Assembly: GCF_001857945.1 (NCBI RefSeq)
Contig: NZ_CP017770.1
Coordinates: 3,596,001-3,660,000 of the forward strand
Length of the DNA: 64,000 bases
Source of the DNA: Paenibacillus crassostreae
GTDB taxonomy: Bacteria > Bacillota > Bacilli > Paenibacillales > Paenibacillaceae
Reading direction: 5' to 3'
Every line of letters starts with the position of its first letter. The stretch's first letter is position 1. The notes beneath the pieces are model-generated. The model saw only the letters and a program-made list of their open reading frames with translations. It had not been told where the DNA came from and ran no database searches. Below are positions 54,252 through 61,903 of the stretch, in pieces. The translations under genes were made by a program, and so were the position numbers.

Positions 54252-55859
54252 TTAATTGCTATCTCTATACTCTTGAGGCGTTACGGCAAACTGACGTTTA
54301 AATACTTTGATAAAGTAAGCTGAATCCAAATATCCGATTTCTTTGCCAACTTCATATATCCTTTTGTCTGTTGTTTTTAGTAAATGACAGGCGCGCTCCA
54401 TTCTAAGACGGAACACGTAGTCGCTTATTCCTTCACCAGTTTCAATTTTGTAAATTTTGGATAAATGCGTCGGATGCAGATTAGCATGGGTAGCCAGTGC
54501 TCTTAACGAAACATCATCATGCAGGTTTTTCTCAGCAAACTCTTGAGTCTTCTTCACATATAGAGAACGTATGTCTTTAACATCATTCGATGTCTCTTCT
54601 TTCAGCTTACTAAGCACCTCCAAGGACCACTTTCGAAGCTTACTGATAGAAGAGAAGGTCTCTCCGTTTTGCAGATGTTCCATATCCGATCCCAGTAACT
54701 TGGCAAGCGCGTGTCCGTTTCGATGTGCTAGATGTGTGAAAGAAGAAGCAATTACAAATCCAGCCTCCATACAATGCTCCCAAGAATCATCCCATTTTCC
54801 ATCCAGTTCCGCACATACTGTCAATATCTTATCTTCCACTGCATCCCAGCGGGCAGCCTCTAACAAGCTACTTAAGGAAGGCGGCATATAAAGAGAGTCC
54901 AAAGGTCCTGGTGAATTATTCTCTTCTAAGGCGCCAACCCGCATAATGAATTCTCGCTCGTCACCTACAATTTGCCGGAAATAGGCTGAAGCCTGCCGGT
55001 AACGATCTGGTAGCTGCTCTGGAAACTGAAACCACTCTGTTATTACAATGGACAGAGACCCTTTTAGAAACTGTTTCACTTTATACTGCAGTTGCAAGGA
55101 GAGTTTTTCCAAAATAGTTTCTTTGCCTATGTCAGCAACATGTTCTTTTAACTGAAGCATGAACACAAGATACCCATGCTCCTCTTTGACACCCCAGACT
55201 TCCGTGAATTCACCAATAATCTCTTCGGCCATATTGATGATTGCATATTCCATCAACAGCTGCCCATTGTTATTATATTGTCCGAATTCTTCCTCCATTC
55301 GGACGAGTAGCAAAGCACAATCCCCTTTAACGAAAGGTAATCCATAATTGTCGAGTTTGCGGATCCATTCCTTAGCTGGCATTTGATGGCCTCTCAATGC
55401 GTCAAGGAGTAATTGGCCACGCAAAAGCGGTAGGTTTTCCCGAAGAGTATATTGGGTTCGCTCAAGTGAACTAATAGTTTCCCATTCTGTATTTATTTGA
55501 TGTATCGCTGCTTTAACCGCCCCAAACAATTCGTCATCCGTCGGTGGCTTAAGTAGATAGTCAACTGCATGATGTTGAATCGCTTTTTTGGCGAACTCGA
55601 AATCGGAATGACCGGATAAAAGAATGCATTTGATTTTTTTATCGCGTATCCGTATACGCTCAATCAGTTCCATCCCTGTCATCTGAGGCATAAGAATATC
55701 TGAGATTACAATATCGATAGGATATGTATCTATGATTTGTAGCGCTTCTTCTGCGGAATAAGCTTTGTGTACATATTGAATGCCGAGCGTGTGCCAAGGT
55801 TTGTGTGTGGATAGGTTGTCTACCCAGTGAGCTTCATCGTCTACTATGATCATCTGCAT
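54252..55859 (-). CDS. AraC-type response regulator (YesN type)
   Basis: 535-aa regulator. Residues 1-120 are a receiver with IIVDDEAH, phosphoacceptor Asp54 in VISDILMPQMTG and Lys in YLLKPPTD. The middle (about 160-410) is the long linker domain usual in YesN relatives. Residues about 430-535 are an AraC DNA-binding domain (LRALATHANLHPTHLSKIYK; IYEVGKEIGYLDSAYFIKVF; KRQFAVTPQEYR). The start overlaps the end of the kinase gene by 26 bases. It likely activates the lipoprotein gene downstream and the divergent permease operon. Confidence 0.92.
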   Translation of the reverse strand: MQMIIVDDEAHWVDNLSTHKPWHTLGIQYVHKAYSAEEALQIIDTYPIDIVISDILMPQMTGMELIERIRIRDKKIKCILLSGHSDFEFAKKAIQHHAVDYLLKPPTDDELFGAVKAAIHQINTEWETISSLERTQYTLRENLPLLRGQLLLDALRGHQMPAKEWIRKLDNYGLPFVKGDCALLLVRMEEEFGQYNNNGQLLMEYAIINMAEEIIGEFTEVWGVKEEHGYLVFMLQLKEHVADIGKETILEKLSLQLQYKVKQFLKGSLSIVITEWFQFPEQLPDRYRQASAYFRQIVGDEREFIMRVGALEENNSPGPLDSLYMPPSLSSLLEAARWDAVEDKILTVCAELDGKWDDSWEHCMEAGFVIASSFTHLAHRNGHALAKLLGSDMEHLQNGETFSSISKLRKWSLEVLSKLKEETSNDVKDIRSLYVKKTQEFAEKNLHDDVSLRALATHANLHPTHLSKIYKIETGEGISDYVFRLRMERACHLLKTTDKRIYEVGKEIGYLDSAYFIKVFKRQFAVTPQEYRDSN

Positions 55860-57675
55860 GTTGTGTGTCTCCTTTGTTGGTTGGATAATAGTGTTGTTCT
55901 TCTTCAGATGATACCTCCCAAATGATCTCTGTCCGAAATCCCCCGAGTGGCGATTTCTTGAAGTTTAGATAAGAGTTATTTCCGAATTGGTGAATGATCC
56001 GTTGACTCGTATTCCAGAGGCCACAACCCATTTCTTCCTGTAATGGGTCTCTCATTTTCCTTGTCAGTACCTCATACTCCTCTGGATTCAACCCGGGTCC
56101 GTCGTCATCAATATATACCCTACAGAAGCCATTGGACATTTCACCGCTAATCCGAATTTCACCCGCTGTGTAAGATTTTCCTATACCATGAATGACTGCA
56201 TTTTCCACAATGGGCTGTAGCATCAAGCGTGGTATAGGCAGGGTCAGCATTTTCTCGGAAATATCGATGTGATAATCGATTCTGCCGTTACGAAGTTTTT
56301 GGATATCCAAATAGTTGATGAGTAATCGAATTTCCTCGTCTATTGTAGCCGTTTCTCGTTCCATTCGAGTCGTATAACGATAGTATGAGCTTAAATTATA
56401 TGCCATTGAAACGACCGCTTCCTCATCCTTCATCTGGGCCATATTAATAATATACCCAAGGCAGTTATAGAGAAAATGCGGATTGATCTGAGCCTGCAAC
56501 TGCTTCAGCGTTGCTTCACGGGCACGAATCTTTTCATTAAGTACGTTCTCAATTAAGTCTTGAATTTGGCGTGACATATTATTAAAGCGATGAAACAGAA
56601 ACGAAAACTCACTACGTTCATTTGAATGGAGCCGTACTGAATAGTCTCCTCGCTGTACGCGCCGTAGACCGTTAACCAGCTCTCGGATGGGGCGTTGAAC
56701 GTTTCGGTATAGCAAAACCGATGCAGAAATTCCAACAACAAAAAGTAAGAACATACATAAGTAGAATAAATTACGAGTAAATGATATCGGCCCCAATAAT
56801 TCATCGAGCGGAACAACATCAACTAGATGCCAACCCAAATGAGGGGATTTAATAGAATTCACTAAATAATCCTTCCCCTCCAATTCAACTACCTGTTGCG
56901 TCGTATCCTTCAGTGATTGTCCATCCAAATAAGTTATCAATTCACTCGATAGCTGCTTGTCCGCGCTTCGATTCAGGATCGGTGTATTCCCATTATGGTA
57001 AAAAAGCGGATCTCCTTGTCCACCGGCCTTATATGTATCTAGCATATTTTGAATATTCTTATAACTGAAGCTGGCTTCAATCACTAGGTTACTCCCTGTA
57101 AGCATACCTTGCTGAGTTACAGAATCGGAGTAGAACCAATAAAAGGATTCTAGTTCTTCAGGGTAATCGCTTTCGCCATTACCGTATGTCCATTTTCCAC
57201 TCATATTTCTATTTAGATAATCCTCATCATAGGTTTTGGGTGTGTCGTAATTAGAAATGATATCTTTGTTTTGTTGAGAATGTACAGCGTATCCAGCCGG
57301 CCATATATCAATTACTCCCGATTGAAGTACCATCTTTTCCTGAATCACAAATCTTGTCTGCATCCGACTATAATTATCATCCCAAATGTTTAATCCGTTG
57401 AATTTCTGAACATTGGGATCTTTCGAGAAGGTGATGGTAAAATCCATCATTTGATTAATCCGTGAATCAATTTGACTGGATAAAAAAGCAATTTGTTTTG
57501 TGCTAGATGTCTTTAGCTCTTTACTCACAACATTGAACGAAACGTCGTTTGAAAACGTATACACAATAATGATTGGAATAAACAATATTATGATCAAGAT
57601 ATTCATTTTCGAGAAAAGACTAAATTTAGTATGAACCTTATCTTTAACAAATGTAATAACTTTTCCAAATCCCAT
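55834..57675 (-). CDS. Sensor histidine kinase (YesM type)
   Basis: 613 aa from ATG 57675, with GGAGGAG just upstream; 12 extra codons in the longest frame have no such site. Order: membrane helix (MNILIIILFIPIIIVYTFSN), extracellular dCache-like sensor, second helix (LFYLCMFLLFVVGISASVLL), HAMP (VQRPIRELVNGLRRVQRGDY), phosphorylated His in LQAQINPHFLYNCLGYIINM, N-box LMLQPIVENAVIHGIG and G-box DDDGPGLNPEE. It should phosphorylate the overlapping YesN-type regulator. A cre-like match lies about 110 bases inside its 5' end. Confidence 0.9.
   Translation of the reverse strand: MGFGKVITFVKDKVHTKFSLFSKMNILIIILFIPIIIVYTFSNDVSFNVVSKELKTSSTKQIAFLSSQIDSRINQMMDFTITFSKDPNVQKFNGLNIWDDNYSRMQTRFVIQEKMVLQSGVIDIWPAGYAVHSQQNKDIISNYDTPKTYDEDYLNRNMSGKWTYGNGESDYPEELESFYWFYSDSVTQQGMLTGSNLVIEASFSYKNIQNMLDTYKAGGQGDPLFYHNGNTPILNRSADKQLSSELITYLDGQSLKDTTQQVVELEGKDYLVNSIKSPHLGWHLVDVVPLDELLGPISFTRNLFYLCMFLLFVVGISASVLLYRNVQRPIRELVNGLRRVQRGDYSVRLHSNERSEFSFLFHRFNNMSRQIQDLIENVLNEKIRAREATLKQLQAQINPHFLYNCLGYIINMAQMKDEEAVVSMAYNLSSYYRYTTRMERETATIDEEIRLLINYLDIQKLRNGRIDYHIDISEKMLTLPIPRLMLQPIVENAVIHGIGKSYTAGEIRISGEMSNGFCRVYIDDDGPGLNPEEYEVLTRKMRDPLQEEMGCGLWNTSQRIIHQFGNNSYLNFKKSPLGGFRTEIIWEVSSEEEQHYYPTNKGDTQHADDHSRR
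57549..57563. promoter_or_regulatory. cre-like match inside the kinase gene
   Basis: TTGAAAACGTATACA fits the cre consensus at all defined positions. It lies within codons near the 5' end of the kinase gene, where CcpA roadblock sites are known. Because one full match is expected by chance in 64 kb, this one is weak without support. Confidence 0.3.
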
Positions 57676-57816
57676 ATTGTCTCCTCCAGACGAATCCCCT
57701 AATAAAACCATATCAATCCTAACATTGTTATATAGTCAGCTCTTTGAATTACTTGATACTATATATATCAGAGATTCTGATTACACACAAAATATTTTTT
57801 TGAACGGGAGAGAGCT

Positions 57817-58767
57817 ATGGAAGTAAATACTGTACAGCAGGTAAATCTGAAATCTACCAAGCATATAAAAAGAAAACGCAGCTATAAGCAACCATGGATA
57901 CTACATTTCATGGTGTTACCAGCGGCTATTTTGGTTTTTATTTTCTCTTATATTCCAATGTCTGGAATTATTATGGCGTTTCAAGATTATAAGCCTGCCT
58001 TGGGAATAAGCGATTCACCGTGGGTCGGTCTGAAACATTTTCGATACATGTTGGAGAATGAGTATTTCTTGCAAATTACGTGGAATACGCTTTTCTTTGC
58101 TTGTTCCAAGATGGTAATGAACTTAATCATTCCGTTTCTTTTCGCATTATTATTGAATGAGGTAAGGAACATGGGGCTTAAAAGATCCATCCAAACGCTC
58201 GTTTATCTACCCCATTTTCTTTCATGGGTCACTCTATCAGGAATCTTGATTGATATTCTCGCCCAGACGGGTCTCATCAACCAATTCCTTACAAGTACTT
58301 TCGGTATTAAGCCAATTTTCTTTTTAGGCGATGGTTTTTGGTTCCGATTTACCATCATCTTTAGTGATGTTTGGAAGGAATTTGGATTTAATACGATCAT
58401 CTTCTTAGCGGCACTCTCGGGTATTAATCCATCGTTATACGAAGCTGCAGAGGTAGATGGAGCTAACCGTTGGAAACAAACGATGCATATTACCATACCT
58501 TCAATTATCCCAATCGCTATCGTTATAGCAACTTTAGCATTAGGTAATGTATTGAACGCGAACTTTGATCAGGTGTTTAACTTATATAGTCCCTTGATTT
58601 ATCAACAAGGAGATATTATTGATACATTCGTGTACAGAGAAGGTCTTCTTAGTGGACAATTCAGCTTTGCTACGGCAGTCAATCTATTCAAATCTGTGAT
58701 TGGCTTAATCTTAATCGTTGTATCTTATCGTCTTGCCTATAAATTTGCTGGCTATCGGATCTTCTAG
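57817..58767 (+). CDS. Oligosaccharide ABC transporter permease (LplB-like)
   Basis: 316-aa CUT1 permease. A basic N-terminal tail (STKHIKRKRSYKQP) precedes six membrane helices. The LplB-typical IPMSGIIMAFQDYKPALGIS lies after helix one, and the EAA loop is LYEAAEVDGANRWKQTMHIT followed by IPSI. GGGAGAG precedes the ATG. The gene is divergent from the YesM-type kinase gene (141 bases between start codons), so the promoter region is shared. Confidence 0.92.
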   Translation: MEVNTVQQVNLKSTKHIKRKRSYKQPWILHFMVLPAAILVFIFSYIPMSGIIMAFQDYKPALGISDSPWVGLKHFRYMLENEYFLQITWNTLFFACSKMVMNLIIPFLFALLLNEVRNMGLKRSIQTLVYLPHFLSWVTLSGILIDILAQTGLINQFLTSTFGIKPIFFLGDGFWFRFTIIFSDVWKEFGFNTIIFLAALSGINPSLYEAAEVDGANRWKQTMHITIPSIIPIAIVIATLALGNVLNANFDQVFNLYSPLIYQQGDIIDTFVYREGLLSGQFSFATAVNLFKSVIGLILIVVSYRLAYKFAGYRIF

Positions 58768-58783
58768 AAAGGATGACAACCTA

Positions 58784-59656
58784 ATGTACCATAAAACAAT
58801 ACCTTATCGAATATTCAGCATTTTCAACAATATGTTCTTGGCTGCTGTTGCCATTCTCTGCTTGTTACCCCTATATCACTTATTGATGGTGTCCTTGAGT
58901 GCATCCGCTCCTGCCAATGCTGGATTGGTTACATTTTGGCCGATTGGCTTTACATTGGAAGCTTATACAAAGACGTTTAGTAACGTCAATTTCTTGTCAT
59001 CCTTATGGGTATCTGTACAACGAACAATTATCGGGACAGCACTTGCTCTGATTGTTAACACCCTCGCTGCATATGCTCTTTCCAAAGAAACCCGTGTCTT
59101 TCGTGCACGCAATATCTATCTTTGGTATTTCGTTGTTACCATGCTATTCAGTGGTGGCCTGATTCCAGGTTATATCCTTATTCTAAAGCTTGGACTTATG
59201 AATTCCTTATGGGCGCTTATCCTACCCGGAATGGTTGCGGTCTTTAACATCATACTGCTTCTGAATTTCTTCCGTACTGTCCCTAAAGATCTCGAGGAAG
59301 CTGCCTTTATCGATGGCGCTGGCCAATTTCGAACGTTCTTTAGTATTTATTTACCAGTCTCATTGCCGGTCATTGCTACGATCTCCTTATTCATGATGGT
59401 CGGACATTGGAACTCGTATTTTGACGGTATGATTTATATTAGAGATGCTGAAAGGCTCCCACTTGCGACTTTCATGCAAACGATTATCGTTCAGGCAGAT
59501 ATGACAAAATTGGATCCACAAGCAGTAGCAAACCTATCTCAACGTACGATTCGAGCTTCACAGATTTTTATAAGTGCCTTACCTATACTGCTGGTCTATC
59601 CTTTTCTACAACGTTTTTTTGTGACTGGGATTGTTGTTGGCGCTGTAAAAGAATGA
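58784..59656 (+). CDS. Oligosaccharide ABC transporter permease (LplC-like)
   Basis: 290 aa from ATG 58784 (AAAGGATG upstream); the longest frame starts inside the preceding gene and is unlikely. Six membrane helices; the EAA loop reads LEEAAFIDGAGQFRTFFSIY followed by LPVS. MMVGHWNSYFDGMIYIRDAE and the ending RFFVTGIVVGAVKE are typical of LplC. It completes the transporter with the LplB-like protein and the LplA-like lipoprotein encoded on the other strand. An ATPase gene is absent, as in other CUT1 systems that share MsmX. Confidence 0.92.
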   Translation: MYHKTIPYRIFSIFNNMFLAAVAILCLLPLYHLLMVSLSASAPANAGLVTFWPIGFTLEAYTKTFSNVNFLSSLWVSVQRTIIGTALALIVNTLAAYALSKETRVFRARNIYLWYFVVTMLFSGGLIPGYILILKLGLMNSLWALILPGMVAVFNIILLLNFFRTVPKDLEEAAFIDGAGQFRTFFSIYLPVSLPVIATISLFMMVGHWNSYFDGMIYIRDAERLPLATFMQTIIVQADMTKLDPQAVANLSQRTIRASQIFISALPILLVYPFLQRFFVTGIVVGAVKE

Positions 59657-59705
59657 TATTCAAAAGTAAACATGCCAATCTAAGTCTTACAGGAGGAAAT
59701 GCATA

Positions 59706-61850
59706 ATGGATAACCAACATTTGTCAGCATTATTAGAACAGATGACACTGGAAGAAAAAATAGCACAAATGCTGCAATTGGTCGTGTCTTATTTCGTAGG
59801 ATCGGAAGAAGATGGACGGATTACAGGACCGATGGAGTCGCTCGGGATTACAGAGGAAACAGTGAATCAAGTCGGTTCTATATTGGGGCTTGGCGGAGCG
59901 GCAAAAGTGATTCAAGTGCAACAAACACATCTGAAGAATGACAGATTAGGTATTCCCATGATCTTCATGGCGGATATCATACATGGCTATAAAACCATTT
60001 TCCCCATACCCCTAGCTATAGGCTGCTCCTGGGACCAGGAACTAGCAGAACAAAGTGCTGCTATTGCTGCCAAGGAATCCGCAGTATCTGGGTTACATGT
60101 AACGTTTGCACCTATGGTTGATCTTGTACGAGATGCACGTTGGGGACGTGTGATGGAATCAACGGGGGAAGACCCGTATTTGAATAGTTTATTTGCTCGA
60201 GCATTTGTTCGGGGATTTCAAGGGGAAGATTTAACGAATGATGTCAGCCGAGTGGCAGCTTGTGTGAAGCATTTTGCAGCTTACGGTGCTGGTGAAGGTG
60301 GACGTGAGTATAATACGGTCGATCTTTCGGAGCGACAGTTGAGAGAATATTACTTACCAGCCTATAAGGCTGCCTTGGATGAGGGCTGTGAGTTAGTAAT
60401 GACATCATTTAATACAGTTCATGGCTCTCCAGCTACAGGAAATCGGGCTCTGATGCGGGATTTATTGCGAACAGAATGGGGGTTCGACGGGGTACTTATC
60501 TCTGACTGGGGAGCCGTGATTGAGCTCATTGCTCATGGGGTTGCAGAAGATGAAGCGGAAGCAGCCTACTTAGCCGTCCAAGCAGGCGTTGATATTGAGA
60601 TGATGACCTCGTGTTATGTTAAGCATCTACCGGAACTCGTAAGAAAAGGTAAGATAAATGAATCTTTGATTGATGAAGCTGTACTTCGTATATTGAATTT
60701 AAAGAACAATTTGGGGCTATTCGAGAATCCGTTTCGTGGAGCCGATCCAGAAGCAGAACGAGAGATCGTATACTGTGATGAACATAGAGCTGTTTCACGT
60801 GAACTTGCCTCCAATTCATGTGTTCTTCCACTTCAACCAGAGCAACGTATTGCTTTAATTGGTCCATTCGCGCACAGCAAAGATATCCTCGGCCCATGGT
60901 CTTGGATGGGAGCTGAAGAAGATATTACGCCTCTGGATACGGCAATTCAAGCTATAATTCCGCCTGCCAATATGCTAATTGCTGAGGGTTCAGATATTGA
61001 TACGATCACTGAGAAACAATGGCAAGAAGCAATAGAGATCGCTCGTAAATCGGATGTGATTGTTCTTGCTCTGGGTGAGAGCTCACACATGAGCGGTGAA
61101 GGAGGAAGTCGTGCGGACATTGCTTTGCCAGAAGCACAACTTCAATTGATTACTCACTTGCGCACTTTGGATAAGCCTATGGTAGCTATTCTTTTTAACG
61201 GACGTCCGCTAGATCTTCATGGTGTCCATGATCAAGTAGATGCTGTTCTGGAAGCTTGGTTTCCGGGAAGTGAGGGAGCTTGCGCCATTACAGATATTCT
61301 ATATGGTGAAGTCAACCCATCCGGACGGCTATCCATGTCGTTCCCATATGCTGTAGGACAGGTACCCGTATATTATAACCATTACAATACAGGTCGTCCG
61401 AAAAAAGAGTCCGAACCAGATAATCGCTATGCATCCAAATATCTAGATATTCCGAATGAACCTCTATTCCCATTTGGGTATGGCTTAAGCTACACGGAAT
61501 TTAAATACGGTGAAATGATGCTCTCAGAGGAGGTAATCACGTCAGATTGCTCACTACAGATCACAACGACTATTACGAATACTGGGAAAAGAGAAGGGGA
61601 AGAAGTCGTACAACTTTATATTCGTGACATCTCAGGAGAGGTAGTTAGACCTATGAAAGAGTTAAAATCTTTCTCAAAAGTCCTTTTACAGCCTGGAGAG
61701 TCTAAGAAAGTTAGCTTTACAGTGACTGAAGAGCAACTTAGGTATCATCATTCCGATTTGAGTTACAGTAGTGATGCTGGTGAATTTGCCGTGTTTATAG
61801 GATCGAATAGTCGAGATGTGGTCGAGCGTAGATTTCGTCTTTTAAAGTAA
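59706..61850 (+). CDS. Glycoside hydrolase family 3 beta-glucosidase
   Basis: 714-aa cytoplasmic enzyme (no signal peptide). The N-terminal barrel has PMIFMADIIHGYKTIFPIPL, FAPMVDLVRDARWGRVMEST, CVKHFAAYGAGEGGREYNTV and the nucleophile Asp in GVLISDWGAVIELIAHG. A C-terminal sandwich domain follows (LGESSHMSGEGGSRADI), then a fibronectin-III-like end (GEEVVQLYIRDISGEVVRPM). Substrate is likely gluco-oligosaccharides delivered by the transporter just upstream. AGGAGG stands ahead of the ATG. It is co-oriented with, and 53 bases from, the phosphorylase-like gene. Confidence 0.92.
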   Translation: MDNQHLSALLEQMTLEEKIAQMLQLVVSYFVGSEEDGRITGPMESLGITEETVNQVGSILGLGGAAKVIQVQQTHLKNDRLGIPMIFMADIIHGYKTIFPIPLAIGCSWDQELAEQSAAIAAKESAVSGLHVTFAPMVDLVRDARWGRVMESTGEDPYLNSLFARAFVRGFQGEDLTNDVSRVAACVKHFAAYGAGEGGREYNTVDLSERQLREYYLPAYKAALDEGCELVMTSFNTVHGSPATGNRALMRDLLRTEWGFDGVLISDWGAVIELIAHGVAEDEAEAAYLAVQAGVDIEMMTSCYVKHLPELVRKGKINESLIDEAVLRILNLKNNLGLFENPFRGADPEAEREIVYCDEHRAVSRELASNSCVLPLQPEQRIALIGPFAHSKDILGPWSWMGAEEDITPLDTAIQAIIPPANMLIAEGSDIDTITEKQWQEAIEIARKSDVIVLALGESSHMSGEGGSRADIALPEAQLQLITHLRTLDKPMVAILFNGRPLDLHGVHDQVDAVLEAWFPGSEGACAITDILYGEVNPSGRLSMSFPYAVGQVPVYYNHYNTGRPKKESEPDNRYASKYLDIPNEPLFPFGYGLSYTEFKYGEMMLSEEVITSDCSLQITTTITNTGKREGEEVVQLYIRDISGEVVRPMKELKSFSKVLLQPGESKKVSFTVTEEQLRYHHSDLSYSSDAGEFAVFIGSNSRDVVERRFRLLK

Positions 61851-61903
61851 TGAAAAACAGCATGTGATTAATGAACCTCATAATGAGTAGGAGTGAGAAG
61901 ACA

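Noticed and set aside
57549-57563. Third cre match as firm evidence for CcpA control of the second glucan locus
   Set aside because: It is inside coding sequence, and one full match is expected by chance in a window of this size; kept only as a low-confidence site.
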